NCBI GenBank assembly: GCA_903813345.2
Contig: CAIIXF020000009.1
Location: 31,003,259-31,067,258 of the forward strand
Source: Owenia fusiformis
Taxonomy: Eukaryota > Annelida > Polychaeta > Sabellida > Oweniidae
DNA: 64,000 bases
Direction of reading: 5' to 3'
Numbering within the stretch: position 1 is the first letter of the stretch; each line of letters begins with the position of its first letter. The notes under the pieces were generated by a model. The model was given only the letters and a program-made list of their open reading frames with translations. It had not been told where the DNA came from and searched no databases. A program made the position numbers and the translations under genes. Shown here one piece after another: positions 55,001 through 63,164 of this stretch.

Positions 55001-56985
55001 TGGTAGCCAGGTGCCTGGGGAGGAGCACCAGTGTAGTTCCCCATAGAGTTTGGTGGTGGGGGTGCACCTCTCATCTGGTTGGATTGTCCTTGAGGACCAG
55101 GGGGTGGTGGCATACCTTGCCCTTGGGGTGGCGGCATTCCCTGGCCTGGGGGCATTGCTGGAGGACCTCCAAACTGGCCAGGTTGAGAGCCCGGAGGGCC
55201 CATTGGGGGAGGAGCACCAGGTTGTGATGATGGTGGAGCTCCAAACTGTCCAGGTTGTGAAGTGGGAGGAGCTCCAAATTGCCCAGGTTGTGAAGTGGGA
55301 GGAGCTCCAAATTGCCCAGGTTGTGAAGTTGGAGGAGCTCCAAATTGCCCAGGTTGTGAAGTGGGAGGAGCTCCAAATTGCCCAGGTTGTGAAGTAGGAG
55401 GGGCTCCAAATTGCCCAGGTTGTGAAGTGGGAGGGGCTCCAAATTGCCCAGGTTGTGAAGTGGGAGGGGCTCCAAATTGCCCAGGTTGTGAAGTGGGAGG
55501 GGCTCCAAATTGCCCAGGTTGTGAAGTAGGAGGGGCTCCAAATTGTCCAGGTTGTGAAGTGGGAGGGGCTCCAAATTGTCCAGGTTGTGAAGTGGGAGGG
55601 GCTCCAAATTGTCCAGGTTGTGAAGTGGGAGGACTGAATTGTCCAGGTTGTGAACTAGGGGGTCCCATTGATGTAGGGGGCCCATAAGGTCCAGGCTGGG
55701 ATGATGGGGGAGCACCCATTGGAGGACCCTGCAAAAATACATAGTTGTAAACCACTTGTAATGCAAAAATAACTTTTTAAACTTAATGTGATGTTTATTT
55801 ATGGAAATATATCTTATATGTAAGAAATGAGAAGAGATAAAGAAATCCTTTAACAACTGTTCCTAACACTGACCCAATATACCAAAAATGTTTAACACAC
55901 ATGTATATCTCTATATAATCTATAAAAAAGAACGCACTGCTACAACTTACAGATGGTGGTCCAGATAGAGACATAGAGTTCATCTGATTTGGTAATTGAT
56001 TAGCACCTGGGGGTGGAGGTCTTTGCCCAGGGGGTGAGTTCATCTGTCCAGGGGGTGGGGGTCTCTGTCCTTGGGGAGCACCTCTAGGTGGGAATCCTTG
56101 TGCTCCAGGAGGCCTATTGAAAAGATAATTCAAAATTAAAAAGGATGATACCATGTCAGTCATCAATGTGCTATTTTTCAAAAACCCAATGACATTGGAG
56201 AAGGATGGAAAAATCAAGTTTGATGAAAAAACATTGAAAACTGAGTAGATGACATACCCCGGAGGTCCACCAAATTGTCCAGGTGGCTGGGCTGGTCCAT
56301 TCTGTGTAGGAGGACCTGGTGGTGGTGCACCTTTACCAGGGGGACCAGGGGGTGGGGGACCATATTGACCAGCACCTGGAACAAGACATTTCATATATAT
56401 ATATATGTATATTATCCTACCATAAACAGTGATAATTATACAGTGACAACATGACTGATATTTCAACATTAAAAAAAATTACACGATTCTCAATCTTGAG
56501 GTCAAACAGACAATAAAACTACACTGGGTAGACAATAATAGTAAATATAAGGGATGATGTTAGCATCTCATCAGTTATCAACAGTCGTATTAGAACAAAC
56601 TTAATTTTGTTATCATGGTTTGACCACCCTCGTCTAATGAAATTTTGATTTGTCTTTCACTTGCACATAAAAAAATCAACACTATTTGCTTACGAAATCA
56701 TCATTTACCCCCTCCCTCCTACAAAATTACATTTGTTACTCCACAACTGTTGATGATTAGACACCATCCCTCTTCCCTAATTCAAATATGAAAGTGTAAA
56801 TAATCAATTTTACCAGGTGGTCTGTGCTGAACCCCATTGTACATTGGTTGTCCACCCATAGGAGGGGGTTGTCCTTGCCCTCCAGGAGGGGGGCCAGGTG
56901 GAGGCATCATTTGGCCACCAGGTGGGGCTCCATACTGGTTCGGAGGTGGCCCCTGATTATAATTTTGACCGCCAAACTGACTCAT
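28085..56985 (-). CDS. Sec24CD: Sec24C/D, COPII coat cargo-adaptor subunit (22 coding exons, 1206 aa)
   Basis: Coding exons, 5' to 3': 56814-56985, 56258-56375, 55951-56113, 54889-55728, 54350-54379, 51127-51235, 50699-50826, 49609-49747, 49057-49172, 48691-48818, 48151-48342, 47776-47986, 47248-47418, 46810-46906, 46450-46595, 45856-45994, 45427-45621, 42363-42466, 34082-34169, 32040-32143, 28474-28563, 28085-28225. All junctions are GT-AG and in phase; the total is 3621 nt. Sec24 sits with Sec23 in the inner COPII coat at ER exit sites and binds cargo. Residues 1-430 are Pro/Gln/Gly-rich. A zinc finger follows (Cys536, 539, 558, 561; CNRC and CAFC), then the trunk (about 605-840, [20 protein letters not shown]), beta-sandwich, helical domain ([19 protein letters not shown]) and gelsolin domain ([10 protein letters not shown]), ending [14 protein letters not shown]. 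Sequence is closest in memory to vertebrate SEC24C/D. Confidence 0.95.
28864..30290 (+). repeat. Dispersed repeat, CAAGGCATTAACATG family, expanded by an internal tandem array
   Basis: The left part (caaggcattaacatgacaaa, GTCACCACCT) is at 28864-28895. The usual right part (GTTACAGACGCC to GGTGGTGACATAAT) is at 30188-30290. Nearly 1.3 kb of tandem repeat separates the halves that are normally adjacent. It lies in the Sec24 intron 32039-28564. Confidence 0.75.
28896..30145. repeat. ~135-bp tandem repeat, about nine copies, rich in AGGTCA
   Basis: Each unit has GTCAATTTGAAGCAAGTTGA, an A-run, TTTTTGACCTT on both sides, GAAGGTCATTGAAGGTCAAA and CTAAAGTCAGATTTGAAT. Units differ by small indels. 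The array contains dozens of AGGTCA/TGACCT half-sites, some as AGGTCAAAGGTCA. Confidence 0.85.
30366..30490. repeat. Short imperfect tandem repeat, ~16 bp
   Basis: Variants of aagtcaactcaacccc repeated about seven times with decay toward the right. Confidence 0.7.
32480..34081. repeat. ~53-bp minisatellite made from a Sec24 exon/intron junction
   Basis: On the minus strand each unit reads GGGACCATGG, TGTGTATTTATTAG, then GTAAGTCATCTGCTCATATA and TTAATCTT. The first ~24 nt equal the end of the Sec24 exon 34082-34169 (codons DHGVYLL); the rest equals the first ~28 nt of its intron. I count 25 units besides the authentic junction. Almost all keep GGTAAR. A ~200-bp insertion near 32538-32740 separates the leftmost unit. 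Two longer units (near 32850 and 33183) and a near-duplicate block 544 bp apart show higher-order copying. Confidence 0.9.
35091..35276 (-). pseudogene. Possible LINE reverse-transcriptase C-terminal fragment
   Basis: The frame reads [19 protein letters not shown] followed by a SVDTIEKLK-like end. It resembles the RTN...FFPRTI..WN..P..I...SL..FK signature at the end of many non-LTR retrotransposon ORF2 proteins. Only about 60 codons remain; the match is weak. Confidence 0.35.
35889..38284 (-). pseudogene. Toll-like receptor (protostome type), frame broken by a 23-bp duplication
   Basis: A single-exon gene starting [14 protein letters not shown] (signal peptide) at 38284. In order: a first Cys cap, LRRs ([11 protein letters not shown]), a Cys-rich cap ([10 protein letters not shown]), a second N-cap (CPKGCSCEY), more LRRs, a second C-cap (NPWTCDCKL), a transmembrane helix ([18 protein letters not shown]), then a TIR domain with [18 protein letters not shown] and [10 protein letters not shown]. 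This is the multiple-cysteine-cluster layout. TLRs sense microbial ligands or Spaetzle-like ligands and signal through MyD88. Units 36870-36892 and 36893-36915 are a perfect 23-bp tandem duplication between ectodomain and membrane helix; the shift stops the frame shortly after. The neighbouring paralogue has one copy. Total length without the extra 23 nt is 791 codons including stop. It may be a very young pseudogene, an allele, or an assembly error. It lies in a Sec24 intron on the same strand. Confidence 0.85.
38855..39015. mobile_element. MITE, relative of the 7771-7944 element
   Basis: The ends GTATTTGCGAATGCAAC and, inverted, GTAATCACGAATGCAAC bound a 161-bp copy with a similar core (GGATTAACCT, CATTTAAAT). 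It lies between the two Toll-like genes. Confidence 0.6.
39541..41104 (-). pseudogene. Toll-like receptor paralogue, decayed
   Basis: It starts [18 protein letters not shown] at 41104 and is a close relative of the gene at 35889-38284. About 630 nt of ectodomain is missing (junction near 40845) and a further ~71 nt is lost near 40584. A TAG replaces the Glu codon after GCSC in the second N-cap (near 40738), and another stop lies in the cytoplasmic tail near 39693. The membrane helix and TIR domain remain open and well conserved ([28 protein letters not shown]). The last ~45 residues of the first gene are absent. Confidence 0.85.
41603..42011. mobile_element. 409-bp foldback MITE
   Basis: The left end GGTACTAACTTAGACC and the inverted right end GGTACTAATTCTGTC begin arms of about 80 bp sharing TTGAATTTTTGACC, CAGATGTTTGA and AGTCTCAT. 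The centre holds three copies of aggcccccagttgtt (41775-41825). Confidence 0.7.
42605..42712 (+). repeat. Dispersed repeat, CAAGGCATTAACATG family, truncated copy
   Basis: Start caagacattagcatgtaaaa, then GTCACCAC and CCATTTGTTACAGAC. The usual GTGGTGACATAAA end is missing. Confidence 0.6.
42922..43055 (-). ncRNA. Candidate H/ACA snoRNA, copy 1
   Basis: Minus-strand fold. Hairpin 1 has a 7-bp base TGCCTGT/ACAGGCA and an upper stem CTTG..TTGT/ACAA..CAAG. Hairpin 2 has base CAGTA/TACTG and an upper stem GGATAG/CTATTC. A terminal ACA lies three nt from the end. The hinge reads TATAGTGATA, a poor H box. Spacing from each upper stem to the hinge or ACA is about 17-18 nt. It sits in the sense orientation in a housekeeping-gene intron, as usual for this class. 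Confidence 0.55.
44069..44202 (-). ncRNA. Candidate H/ACA snoRNA, copy 2
   Basis: Same fold as copy 1. Of the three differences from copy 1 in about 130 nt, two lie in the loop region of hairpin 1 and one at the top of the second upper stem, where this copy pairs better (GGATAGCC/GGGCTATTC). The ACA box is at 44074-44072. Confidence 0.6.
45028..45161 (-). ncRNA. Candidate H/ACA snoRNA, copy 3
   Basis: It differs from copy 2 at about one position, in the terminal loop of hairpin 2 (upper stem GGATAGCC/GGCTATTC remains paired). Homology with the other copies stops just outside the predicted 5' end. Confidence 0.6.
50086..50687. mobile_element. 602-bp foldback MITE with TTAA target duplication
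   Basis: The ends AGGAATATTCCTTGCCA are inverted and extend about 190 bp into each side. TTAA flanks both ends (50082-50085 and 50688-50691), as in piggyBac-type insertion. The right edge lies only 7 nt inside the intron from the donor of the Sec24 exon 50699-50826. Confidence 0.8.
51029..51112 (-). pseudogene. Degenerate tandem copy of Sec24 exon 51127-51235
   Basis: It keeps an acceptor (TTTTTCCAG), an open 28-codon frame with [18 protein letters not shown] (parental [16 protein letters not shown]) and a CAAG/GTAA donor, in phase 1-1. The gap to the real exon is only 14 nt, too short to be a spliced intron. It is therefore probably a fossil or a decoy donor. Confidence 0.65.
51528..52283. 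repeat. TACAGT-AAACCT family repeat, interrupted by a hAT-like MITE
   Basis: The left half starts tacagtgaaacctgtaaagt and holds GTGGAACACCTCT-type sub-repeats. The right half ends ACAGGGTTTACT. The two halves are split by the element at 51679-52248, so the host repeat is the older insertion. Confidence 0.6.
51679..52248. mobile_element. hAT-like MITE, TAGAGCTGGCATC family, copy 2
   Basis: A 570-bp element with ends TAGAGCTGGCATCGAA and inverse TTTGATGCCAGCTCTA. It is flanked by ACCAAAGG and ACCAAAGT, an 8-bp duplication with one mismatch. The 8-bp duplication and YARNG-type ends fit hAT. It is homologous to 21965-22523. Confidence 0.75.
52371..53463. mobile_element. Mariner-like DNA transposon relic with long TIRs
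   Basis: A 1093-bp element flanked by TA. The TIRs start CGAGGGRTGRTCCAAAAGTC and remain similar for about 190 bp. Minus-strand fragments such as [16 protein letters not shown] resemble the mariner transposase C-terminal region. The reading frame is broken and no full transposase is present. Confidence 0.75.
54350..54379 (-). CDS. Sec24CD: Sec24 30-nt microexon (10 codons, phase 0-0)
   Basis: Flanked by a CTCTGTAG acceptor and a GTGAGT donor, it encodes [10 protein letters not shown]. The exon before ends DPDQMPSP and the one after begins IQVIEDDR. In human SEC24C/D (from memory) PSP and IQVIE are directly joined. Including or skipping it keeps the frame, so it looks like a cassette. Confidence 0.75.
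55262..55640 (-). repeat. Coding 33-bp VNTR in Sec24 exon 4, about 11-12 copies
   Basis: The 33-nt unit encodes [11 protein letters not shown] on the minus strand. Copies are nearly identical; differences are mostly silent. It lies in the disordered N-terminal region. An apparent plus-strand ORF of [11 protein letters not shown] repeats is the antisense shadow. Confidence 0.9.
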
Positions 56986-57008
56986 CTTACATCAACATTT
57001 GTACTAAA
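56986..57008 (-). other. Sec24 5' UTR segment between acceptor and start codon, with a 3-codon uORF
   Basis: On the minus strand a TTTTATTGCAG acceptor ends at 57009, 23 nt before the ATG, implying an upstream non-coding exon. The segment holds ATG TTG ATG TAA (56998-56987), a tiny upstream ORF whose stop ends one base before the main ATG. Confidence 0.6.
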
Positions 57009-58238
57009 CTGCAATAAAAGAAATTACATTTTATTTGTAGAAATTGCACTCTTGGTACCTTACTTCAAAACCATTAATAAGTATTTCTGATCTAGTGTTT
57101 ATCATTTTAATTTTAATCATGCAAGTTCCTGATCTGGTGAGTAATGCAATTTCTATAAGGCAAAGACATGCATTAAAACCAGTATATAATTGCACCAGTA
57201 TGGCAAAGGGTGAAGCAGCATATGGTACTACTATGTTGATTAAATTAATCAATTAATCTCTATGACTTCATTCTCAAACTGTCATGAAATAATGAAACAT
57301 TACATGGTTGACATATGATAACACAAGCCTATCATACTCTGCTTAAGATAACAAAACTATTGTTTTTTGCATTGTATTGTATTTCTAAAATTCGTCAGGT
57401 GGTTGCTTGTGGGATATATATGCGAATTGTTGTATGTAAAGATTAAAGAACTATCAATATCCACTTTTTAAAAAATATGACCAGTATTTAAATTTACTTC
57501 TCTTCAGCAACAATCACAAACTTTGATAAACTTTTTTTCACAGACCAACACCCTCATCACTGTGTCAAGGAGATTCCAAAACCTACTTGCCATGATATGA
57601 GAACAAAAGAACTTACTTATGTTTTATATTTTTTATATACTGTTGCAATGTTATATAGTCATTTGATTGCTTATTTTTTAAATTCAAAGTAGTTCCAAAC
57701 GTTTGAGTGTTGAAGGAACAAAATAAGGAAATAAATTATATTTGATCCAAACATATATGGTATTATAAACACTACTCAGCACAGCGTTAAGTCAAAATGG
57801 GCTCGATTTTTCTCTTCAAGAATTTTCAATCCAACTTCCCAGAGCTGACTTCTGTCAGCTCGGTAGAGTAACATAAAGCACAAAACGCATTACTAAGGAT
57901 AAGACACATTCTTTAATTATTTTCCTAATGTTGCGTCAAACCTATTAGATGGAGAAACTCTCTACCTTCAAGGATTGCGCTGTGTTACCTGCGGTGTTCA
58001 GTAAGTCTCAGACGATAGCATGACAAGCCACAGTCTATATGCAGTTATGATTTGGGGCAAGCCCAAATCATTAGTCTATCTACCTTCTCTACAAGTTAAA
58101 CAACGGAAATTTTGAAAAAATTTAATAATGAGGTTTACACACTGAAAAGTAAAGAAATTTCTCCGGGAATTGGCTGTGAATTGTAAATAACTATAATTTA
58201 TACTATGACAATACAATCTGTGTAATTGCTGCACTTAC

Positions 58239-58330
58239 GAGCGAATGAAACCTGAAAAACTCCTACAACAATTTAGCCGGACAGTTTTAAAAAATTCTAA
58301 GTCCCGTTGAGATCACGTCTTGTCACGTGA
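58239..58330 (-). other. Candidate non-coding first exon of Sec24
   Basis: A good donor (CTC/GTAAGTGCAG) ends at 58239 on the minus strand and could splice to 57008. The start site is unknown; the right limit given is only a guess near the TCACGTGA motif. Confidence 0.35.
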
Positions 58331-58381
58331 TCGATACTTCTATATCCAATAGACTGAATTTCCTGAGAATTCAGTCTATTG
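58323..58381. promoter_or_regulatory. E-box TCACGTGA plus a perfect 14-bp-arm hairpin
   Basis: A palindromic TCACGTGA lies at 58323-58330, with another GATCACGT just to its left. Next to it, CAATAGACTGAATT (58347-58360) and its exact inverse (58368-58381) enclose a 7-bp loop. The position fits the Sec24 promoter; the function is inferred. Confidence 0.45.
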
Positions 58382-59453
58382 ATCATTATGTCCCTCCTGT
58401 GGGAAAAAACAGGAAATTTCATGCACACGATTATCAATTTTAGGAAACTTCCCTTCCCAAAAATAAGCATTATAACAATTCAATTAAGTAGTAAGGTACA
58501 AATAAATGCTATGAAAAGTAACACAGCTTATTGTCAAATGGAAATAAAGCTAGAGGAAGTAACAAATATGCAAATTAATTTACCCAGTCGGCCATTTAGA
58601 ATGGCACTTCCTATGTAAACATATATTTTTCAATCCCAAATTTTAACATATGTGAGCTATAGTCTGAATATTTTCATTCCAAATTTCAAAAAAATTTCAG
58701 ACTAGAGGATATAGTCTACGCGTACGACCACAATCTAAAGGGGTCGTAGGATGCGATAAGACTAGAAGTTGATGTAGACGCTGAAAATGCTAAAGCTCTT
58801 GCATATTCTGGGCATAGTTTTTATGAAATTACAGGTGTTCCAGGTACGTTTTTATTTTGAATTTACCTCTAAATTAATCAACCAATCAGATTGCAGATTT
58901 TCTAGGTCAACTACCGGAAGTTGAAAAACAGTCCGGCAAAGTTGTTGTTAAGGCGACGCTATATTAAATAAAAAGTACAAAAAATGACTGCCATATTTTT
59001 TTGATAAAGACACATGTTTTTAAAATCTGTTTACCTTGTATATGAATTGTGTATCTTGACTAATGAAACATGTCAAAGTTAACCTTTGGCGTGCTGCCGG
59101 CGGACTCGTCCGCCGAGACTAAAATGTCTCTCACAACTGCCGGCGGACCCGTACGCCCGATTTCAAACTTTTAAAAACTTTACTTTTTCGCGCCATTCGT
59201 ATTGTCCAATTCGATTGCCCGATTTATTCAGTGCCTAACATGACTTCCTGTTGACCTAGAAATGGCGAATGACTAAGAAACACTTATTTATTTTTGTCAC
59301 ACAGAGCAAGGGATTAATCGCGGAATCGAGGATCTTCGTGGAGAATCGACCGATAAAAAAAAGGTACTCTTCCGGTTTTTAACTTGTAGAGAAGGTAGAT
59401 AGACTAATGATTTGGGCTTGCCCCAAATCATAACTGCATATTGACTGTGTGAC

Positions 59454-59641
59454 CAAGGAGGATTGGAAGCCAGGGTTCCAACTCGATATTCTTTAATCTC
59501 CACGCATGCGTCATTTGCTATTCGTGTCTGTATAATTTGTACGACTGCATGGAGAATGACCCGATACTCTCCAACAAAGCTATCGCTAGGTGATTGTTTT
59601 GCAGAATATCGGTGTTGCATTCTGGGAGCCAATCCTCCTTG
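59454..59641. mobile_element. 188-bp MITE, CAAGGAGGATTGG family, 9-bp target duplication
   Basis: The ends CAAGGAGGATTGG and exact inverse are flanked by perfect CTGTGTGAC repeats. It is related to 26982-27232. It lies about 0.7 kb upstream of the FUT11 start codon. Confidence 0.85.
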
Positions 59642-60039
59642 CTGTGTGACAAGTCGTCATTTGAAACAGATGTTATGGAAATAAATCCACGATGAGACTT
59701 CACAAACCTACGAATGTTTTAAAATATAGAACTGATAAACTTGATCAAACCTAAAATCGATAAAAAGCTTAGCGTCCAGAACAATTTGTTTTTACAAAAA
59801 ATGTAGACCAAACGTGTCAAAACTTTGAACTTTTTTTTTCCTGTGAAATTTCAGAAGTTCAACTTCGTTTATTGATCTCTTCAAAACTAGGATGTCTTAT
59901 TAATGACCAGATATTAGATGAAGTAAATTGGAATAATGGTTCAGATAACTTTCTTACCTTTAATTGATGTAATTACTTAGAAAATCACACTTTTATCAAC
60001 AAATTTTAAGAAATTTTGCCACGTTCAGGATGTAGTGTC

Positions 60040-60366
60040 CCGGATACACGCATGCGCACAAATGCCACGTCAAACCTGTAAGCGACACTTGGATTCATCA
60101 AATATTTTTGTTGACCACTTTTCTCTGTACTTAAAACTATAATTCATTAATCATTATGAAACCGTTTTTTAAAAACCATTCATTACTCAAAAAACCTAAT
60201 ATTAATCAACCATTATTGAAAGCGTTTTTTGATTAAATATATTTTCCTCAATCCTGTTGCCCATGAACCCGGAAGTGATTATTCGTAAACATGGACATGC
60301 TGGAAATCGTGATGTGATTTCAATAAACGTGGATATTTACCGCAATTATAGTAGGATTTTGAAACT
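60040..60366 (+). promoter_or_regulatory. Probable FUT11 promoter and 5' UTR
   Basis: An NRF1-like ACGCATGCGCAC lies near 60049; no TATA box is evident. The start codon context is AACTATGGCA. The transcription start cannot be placed. The region 58.4-60.0 kb has no other recognised gene; near 59090-59155 are two GC-rich GCCGGCGGAC motifs in an otherwise AT-rich stretch. Confidence 0.35.
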
Positions 60367-63164
60367 ATGGCAGTCCCAACGTGTATTAGATTTTTCTACT
60401 TGACAATTTGTGCAATTCAAATAGTATGGAGTCAAGCTTTGGACACTGACCCTTATTTCCCAAACTCTCCCCATGCAGCTGTTCAATTTGGTCCAAAAAC
60501 AAAAGAGGAAATCCAGTCAGAGAGCGATAATAAATCAGAGGAACCTCTATGGCCAGATGGAGTTGGACCAAAAAGTAAATGGGGTATGGCACAAGAGATT
60601 TTAGATGAGGGTCGGGACCCAAATACTCTACCCTCAACTGTTCGTAAATTTGACAAGCCACTCATATTGTGGTGGTATCCTGGCCTATTTCCACATCAGG
60701 ACTATACGACAATTGAGTGTAGTGTTGGACAGTGTCGTACTACTAATAATAGACATCATTTGCAAGACCCTAAAACAAGAGGAGTCATTTTGTATGGTAC
60801 TGATTTTGCCATCGAAGACCTTCCATTACCAAGGTTACCACAACACGAATGGGCCCTTATACATGAGGAATCACCTATGAATAATCATATGTTAACCCAT
60901 TACCCATTGCTCAGGCAATTCAACCATACTGCAACATTCCGAAGAGAATCTGATTTTCCGTTAACCAGTCAGAACATTTATTCCTTAGATTATCTCACTG
61001 AGAAACAACCTGTGCCAACTGACATTAAAAATGCCTTAAAAGCAAAAGATGACCTTGCACCAATAGTTTACATTGCATCTCATTGTGATATTTCATCAGA
61101 TCGTGATAGATATGTGTTAGAACTTATGAACCACATTGATGTTGATTCTATTGGATCTTGTATACACAACAAGGATATTCCACTCCAGTGGAGGGATCCT
61201 GTAGAATCCATGGAAGCAGATCTATTTTTGAAACACATTGCTTCATATAAATTCCACTTAGCATTTGAAAATGCCATATGTGATGACTATATGACCGAGA
61301 AGTTGTATAGGTCACTACATGTGGGCTCTGTGCCCATATATAGAGGCTCACAATTGGCGAAGGATTATATGCCTAATAACCACTCAATAATTATGGCAGA
61401 TGATTTCGCTTCCCCCAAAGATCTCGCAGAATTCATTAAAAAACTAGACAGTGATGATGCAGCATATGAAACATATCTAGAGTACAAGACAAAAGGCATT
61501 ACCAATCAGTATATGAAGAATGATGTGAAAAATAGAAAATGGGAAAAGTTTGGTGCAAATGAGAAATCTATGTTTTCTTCATTCGAGTGCCATGTTTGTG
61601 ATAAATTGGTTGAACGAATGGCAGAGGAGGCAGAGCACAAAGAAGACCCCTCGTACCCAGCTCCCAAGCCTCATTTTGCAGAGTCGTCACATTTGTCTTG
61701 CCCTCAACCTTATACATCTATTGGAAATCCAGATGACTATGAAGAAGATGTTGATCCGTAAGATCTTAATAACATTTTGATTTTAGATAATATTTTTTCA
61801 CTGGTTAAAACATTGCCTGATAAGATATCACATTATTATGTGCAAATATTATCAGATTAGACTTTGCCTATCTTGCCAAGATAAAATATGACACCCTGTC
61901 ATGGTATCTATATTCTATAATGCTTATATGCTACCAACCATAACGTCTATCACAAAAATTCAGTAGGCTATGGTTAATAACTCAGAGGGGGGGGGTTATT
62001 GAGGTAATACTCAGTGTTCGCGCTAGCCATTTAAATTTCTGAGTCCCAGGGACGCAACACATTTAAAAATGTGAGTCCCGTCTAATTTTTTTGCGTCCCT
62101 CATATTTTGTTATTAAAGTGAAAGTGAAGTGGGCGATAATAGAGTGCTTACGCTAAAACGGGATAAAGTGACATATATTGTAATTTTACGCATTCTCCCA
62201 ATAAATATCTATCATTTGGTCCTTTTCACACAATTCTTTACTAATGTTATACCAAAATTCTCTGAAATGAATGAAAGAAATACTCAAATTAAGAGTTGTT
62301 TTCACATTTTACCAACCACCGATCTTCAAGGTCGTGTCAAGGTCGTGAACTTTTTGTTTCTTTTTATAACATTTCTCGATCCTTACTCTGACGACTTTTG
62401 GATGAAAAACGTTGATCTATCATTAAATAATTATATTGATGTATAACATTAGATCGGTATCTAACGGTTCCTAGTGGAAGTAAGCTTAACTAAGATTATC
62501 GTGAAAAACAAGTCTCAATTCTCAATTTTGAAACTAATGTTTGCGTACAACAGATTATCCAGCTTCGGTATACTCCGGAATGACTCGGAGGGCACTAGAG
62601 CCAATCAAATGCTGTGTTTCAGATTAGAAACCCGCGAATATACTGAGACACTCCGGTAGCCAATCAGATTTGCCGACATAAACATTATTGAGATCAAGGA
62701 AGTAGACGATTTGAAAATTCTTCAGAAAATCATGTTTTATCACTTCTACGCTGCAGTAAAAGTTACCTGATGGTGGTGTAGAATCTTTGCGTCCCAGGGA
62801 CGTAAGTTATTTCTGATTTTCCCGTCCGACCTCTTGAAATTTCCGTAAGAAAGAGAAAAAACGGCGTCAACGCGAACACTGATACTACATGTACTATATC
62901 TCGTAATTGTTTTGAACATTTGTGTTCAGTGTCCAAATCAACTTGGAGAAACCAATTGTAATATTCAAAGTGGTTTATTAATTAATTTATATTTATATTT
63001 GCAGTTGGATGAAGATGGGATGGATTGAGGATTACTGGAATGGGCTCGATAAAGCCCTGGCAATACGGGACATGCTAGATGCCAAGGAAAAAGATCCTAC
63101 CACATATCACAAATACTGGGAAAAAGTACTTGATAGGCAGTCAAACAGAAAAATTGAACTCTAA
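60367..63164 (+). CDS. FUT11: FUT11-type (GT10) fucosyltransferase, two exons, 516 aa
   Basis: Exons 60367-61757 and 63005-63164 join in phase (GATCC/GTAAG to TTGCAG/T). A short N-terminal hydrophobic segment (about residues 7-21) fits a type II membrane anchor or signal. Residues 98-210 carry the N-terminal GT10 half (ILWWYPG, GTDFAIEDLPLPR, HEESP). Residues 232-360 hold the donor-binding half, including LAFENAICDDYMTEKLYR, GSVPIYRG and MPNNHS. A C-terminal cysteine motif (FECHVCD) and WIEDYWNGLDKAL end resemble FUT11 more than FUT10 in my memory of the human proteins. FUT10 and FUT11 have recently been assigned as protein O-fucosyltransferases of the ER (POFUT3/4). The gene is divergent from Sec24. 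Confidence 0.93.
62012..62881. mobile_element. hAT-like non-autonomous element in the FUT11 intron
   Basis: The ends CAGTGTTCGCGCTAGCC and inverted CAGTGTTCGCGTTGACGCC bound 870 bp. Both sides carry an inverted GCGTCCCAGGGACG motif. CAGTGTTCGCG is a common hAT-type end. The flanks share ATACT only, so the target duplication is unclear. The rest of the intron (61758-62011, 62882-63004) shows nothing. Confidence 0.65.

Larger units (their letters stand above)
58030..59449. repeat. Inverted repeat pair, ~68-bp arms 1.3 kb apart
   Basis: Arms 58030-58097 and 59381-59449 are inverted near-copies (CTTGTAGAGAAGGTAGATAG, CTAATGATTTGGGC, CATAACTGCATAT). They contain an internal palindrome, GATTTGGGGCAAGCCCAAATC less one base. 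They flank the presumed Sec24 first exon and may be the ends of an old element or a promoter-region inverted duplication. Confidence 0.6.

Noticed and set aside
55262-55687. Plus-strand ORF with [11 protein letters not shown] repeats
   Set aside because: Antisense shadow of the coding VNTR in Sec24.
59297-59632. Minus-strand ORF of 111 codons upstream of FUT11
   Set aside because: It runs across a MITE and an inverted repeat and has no recognisable domain.
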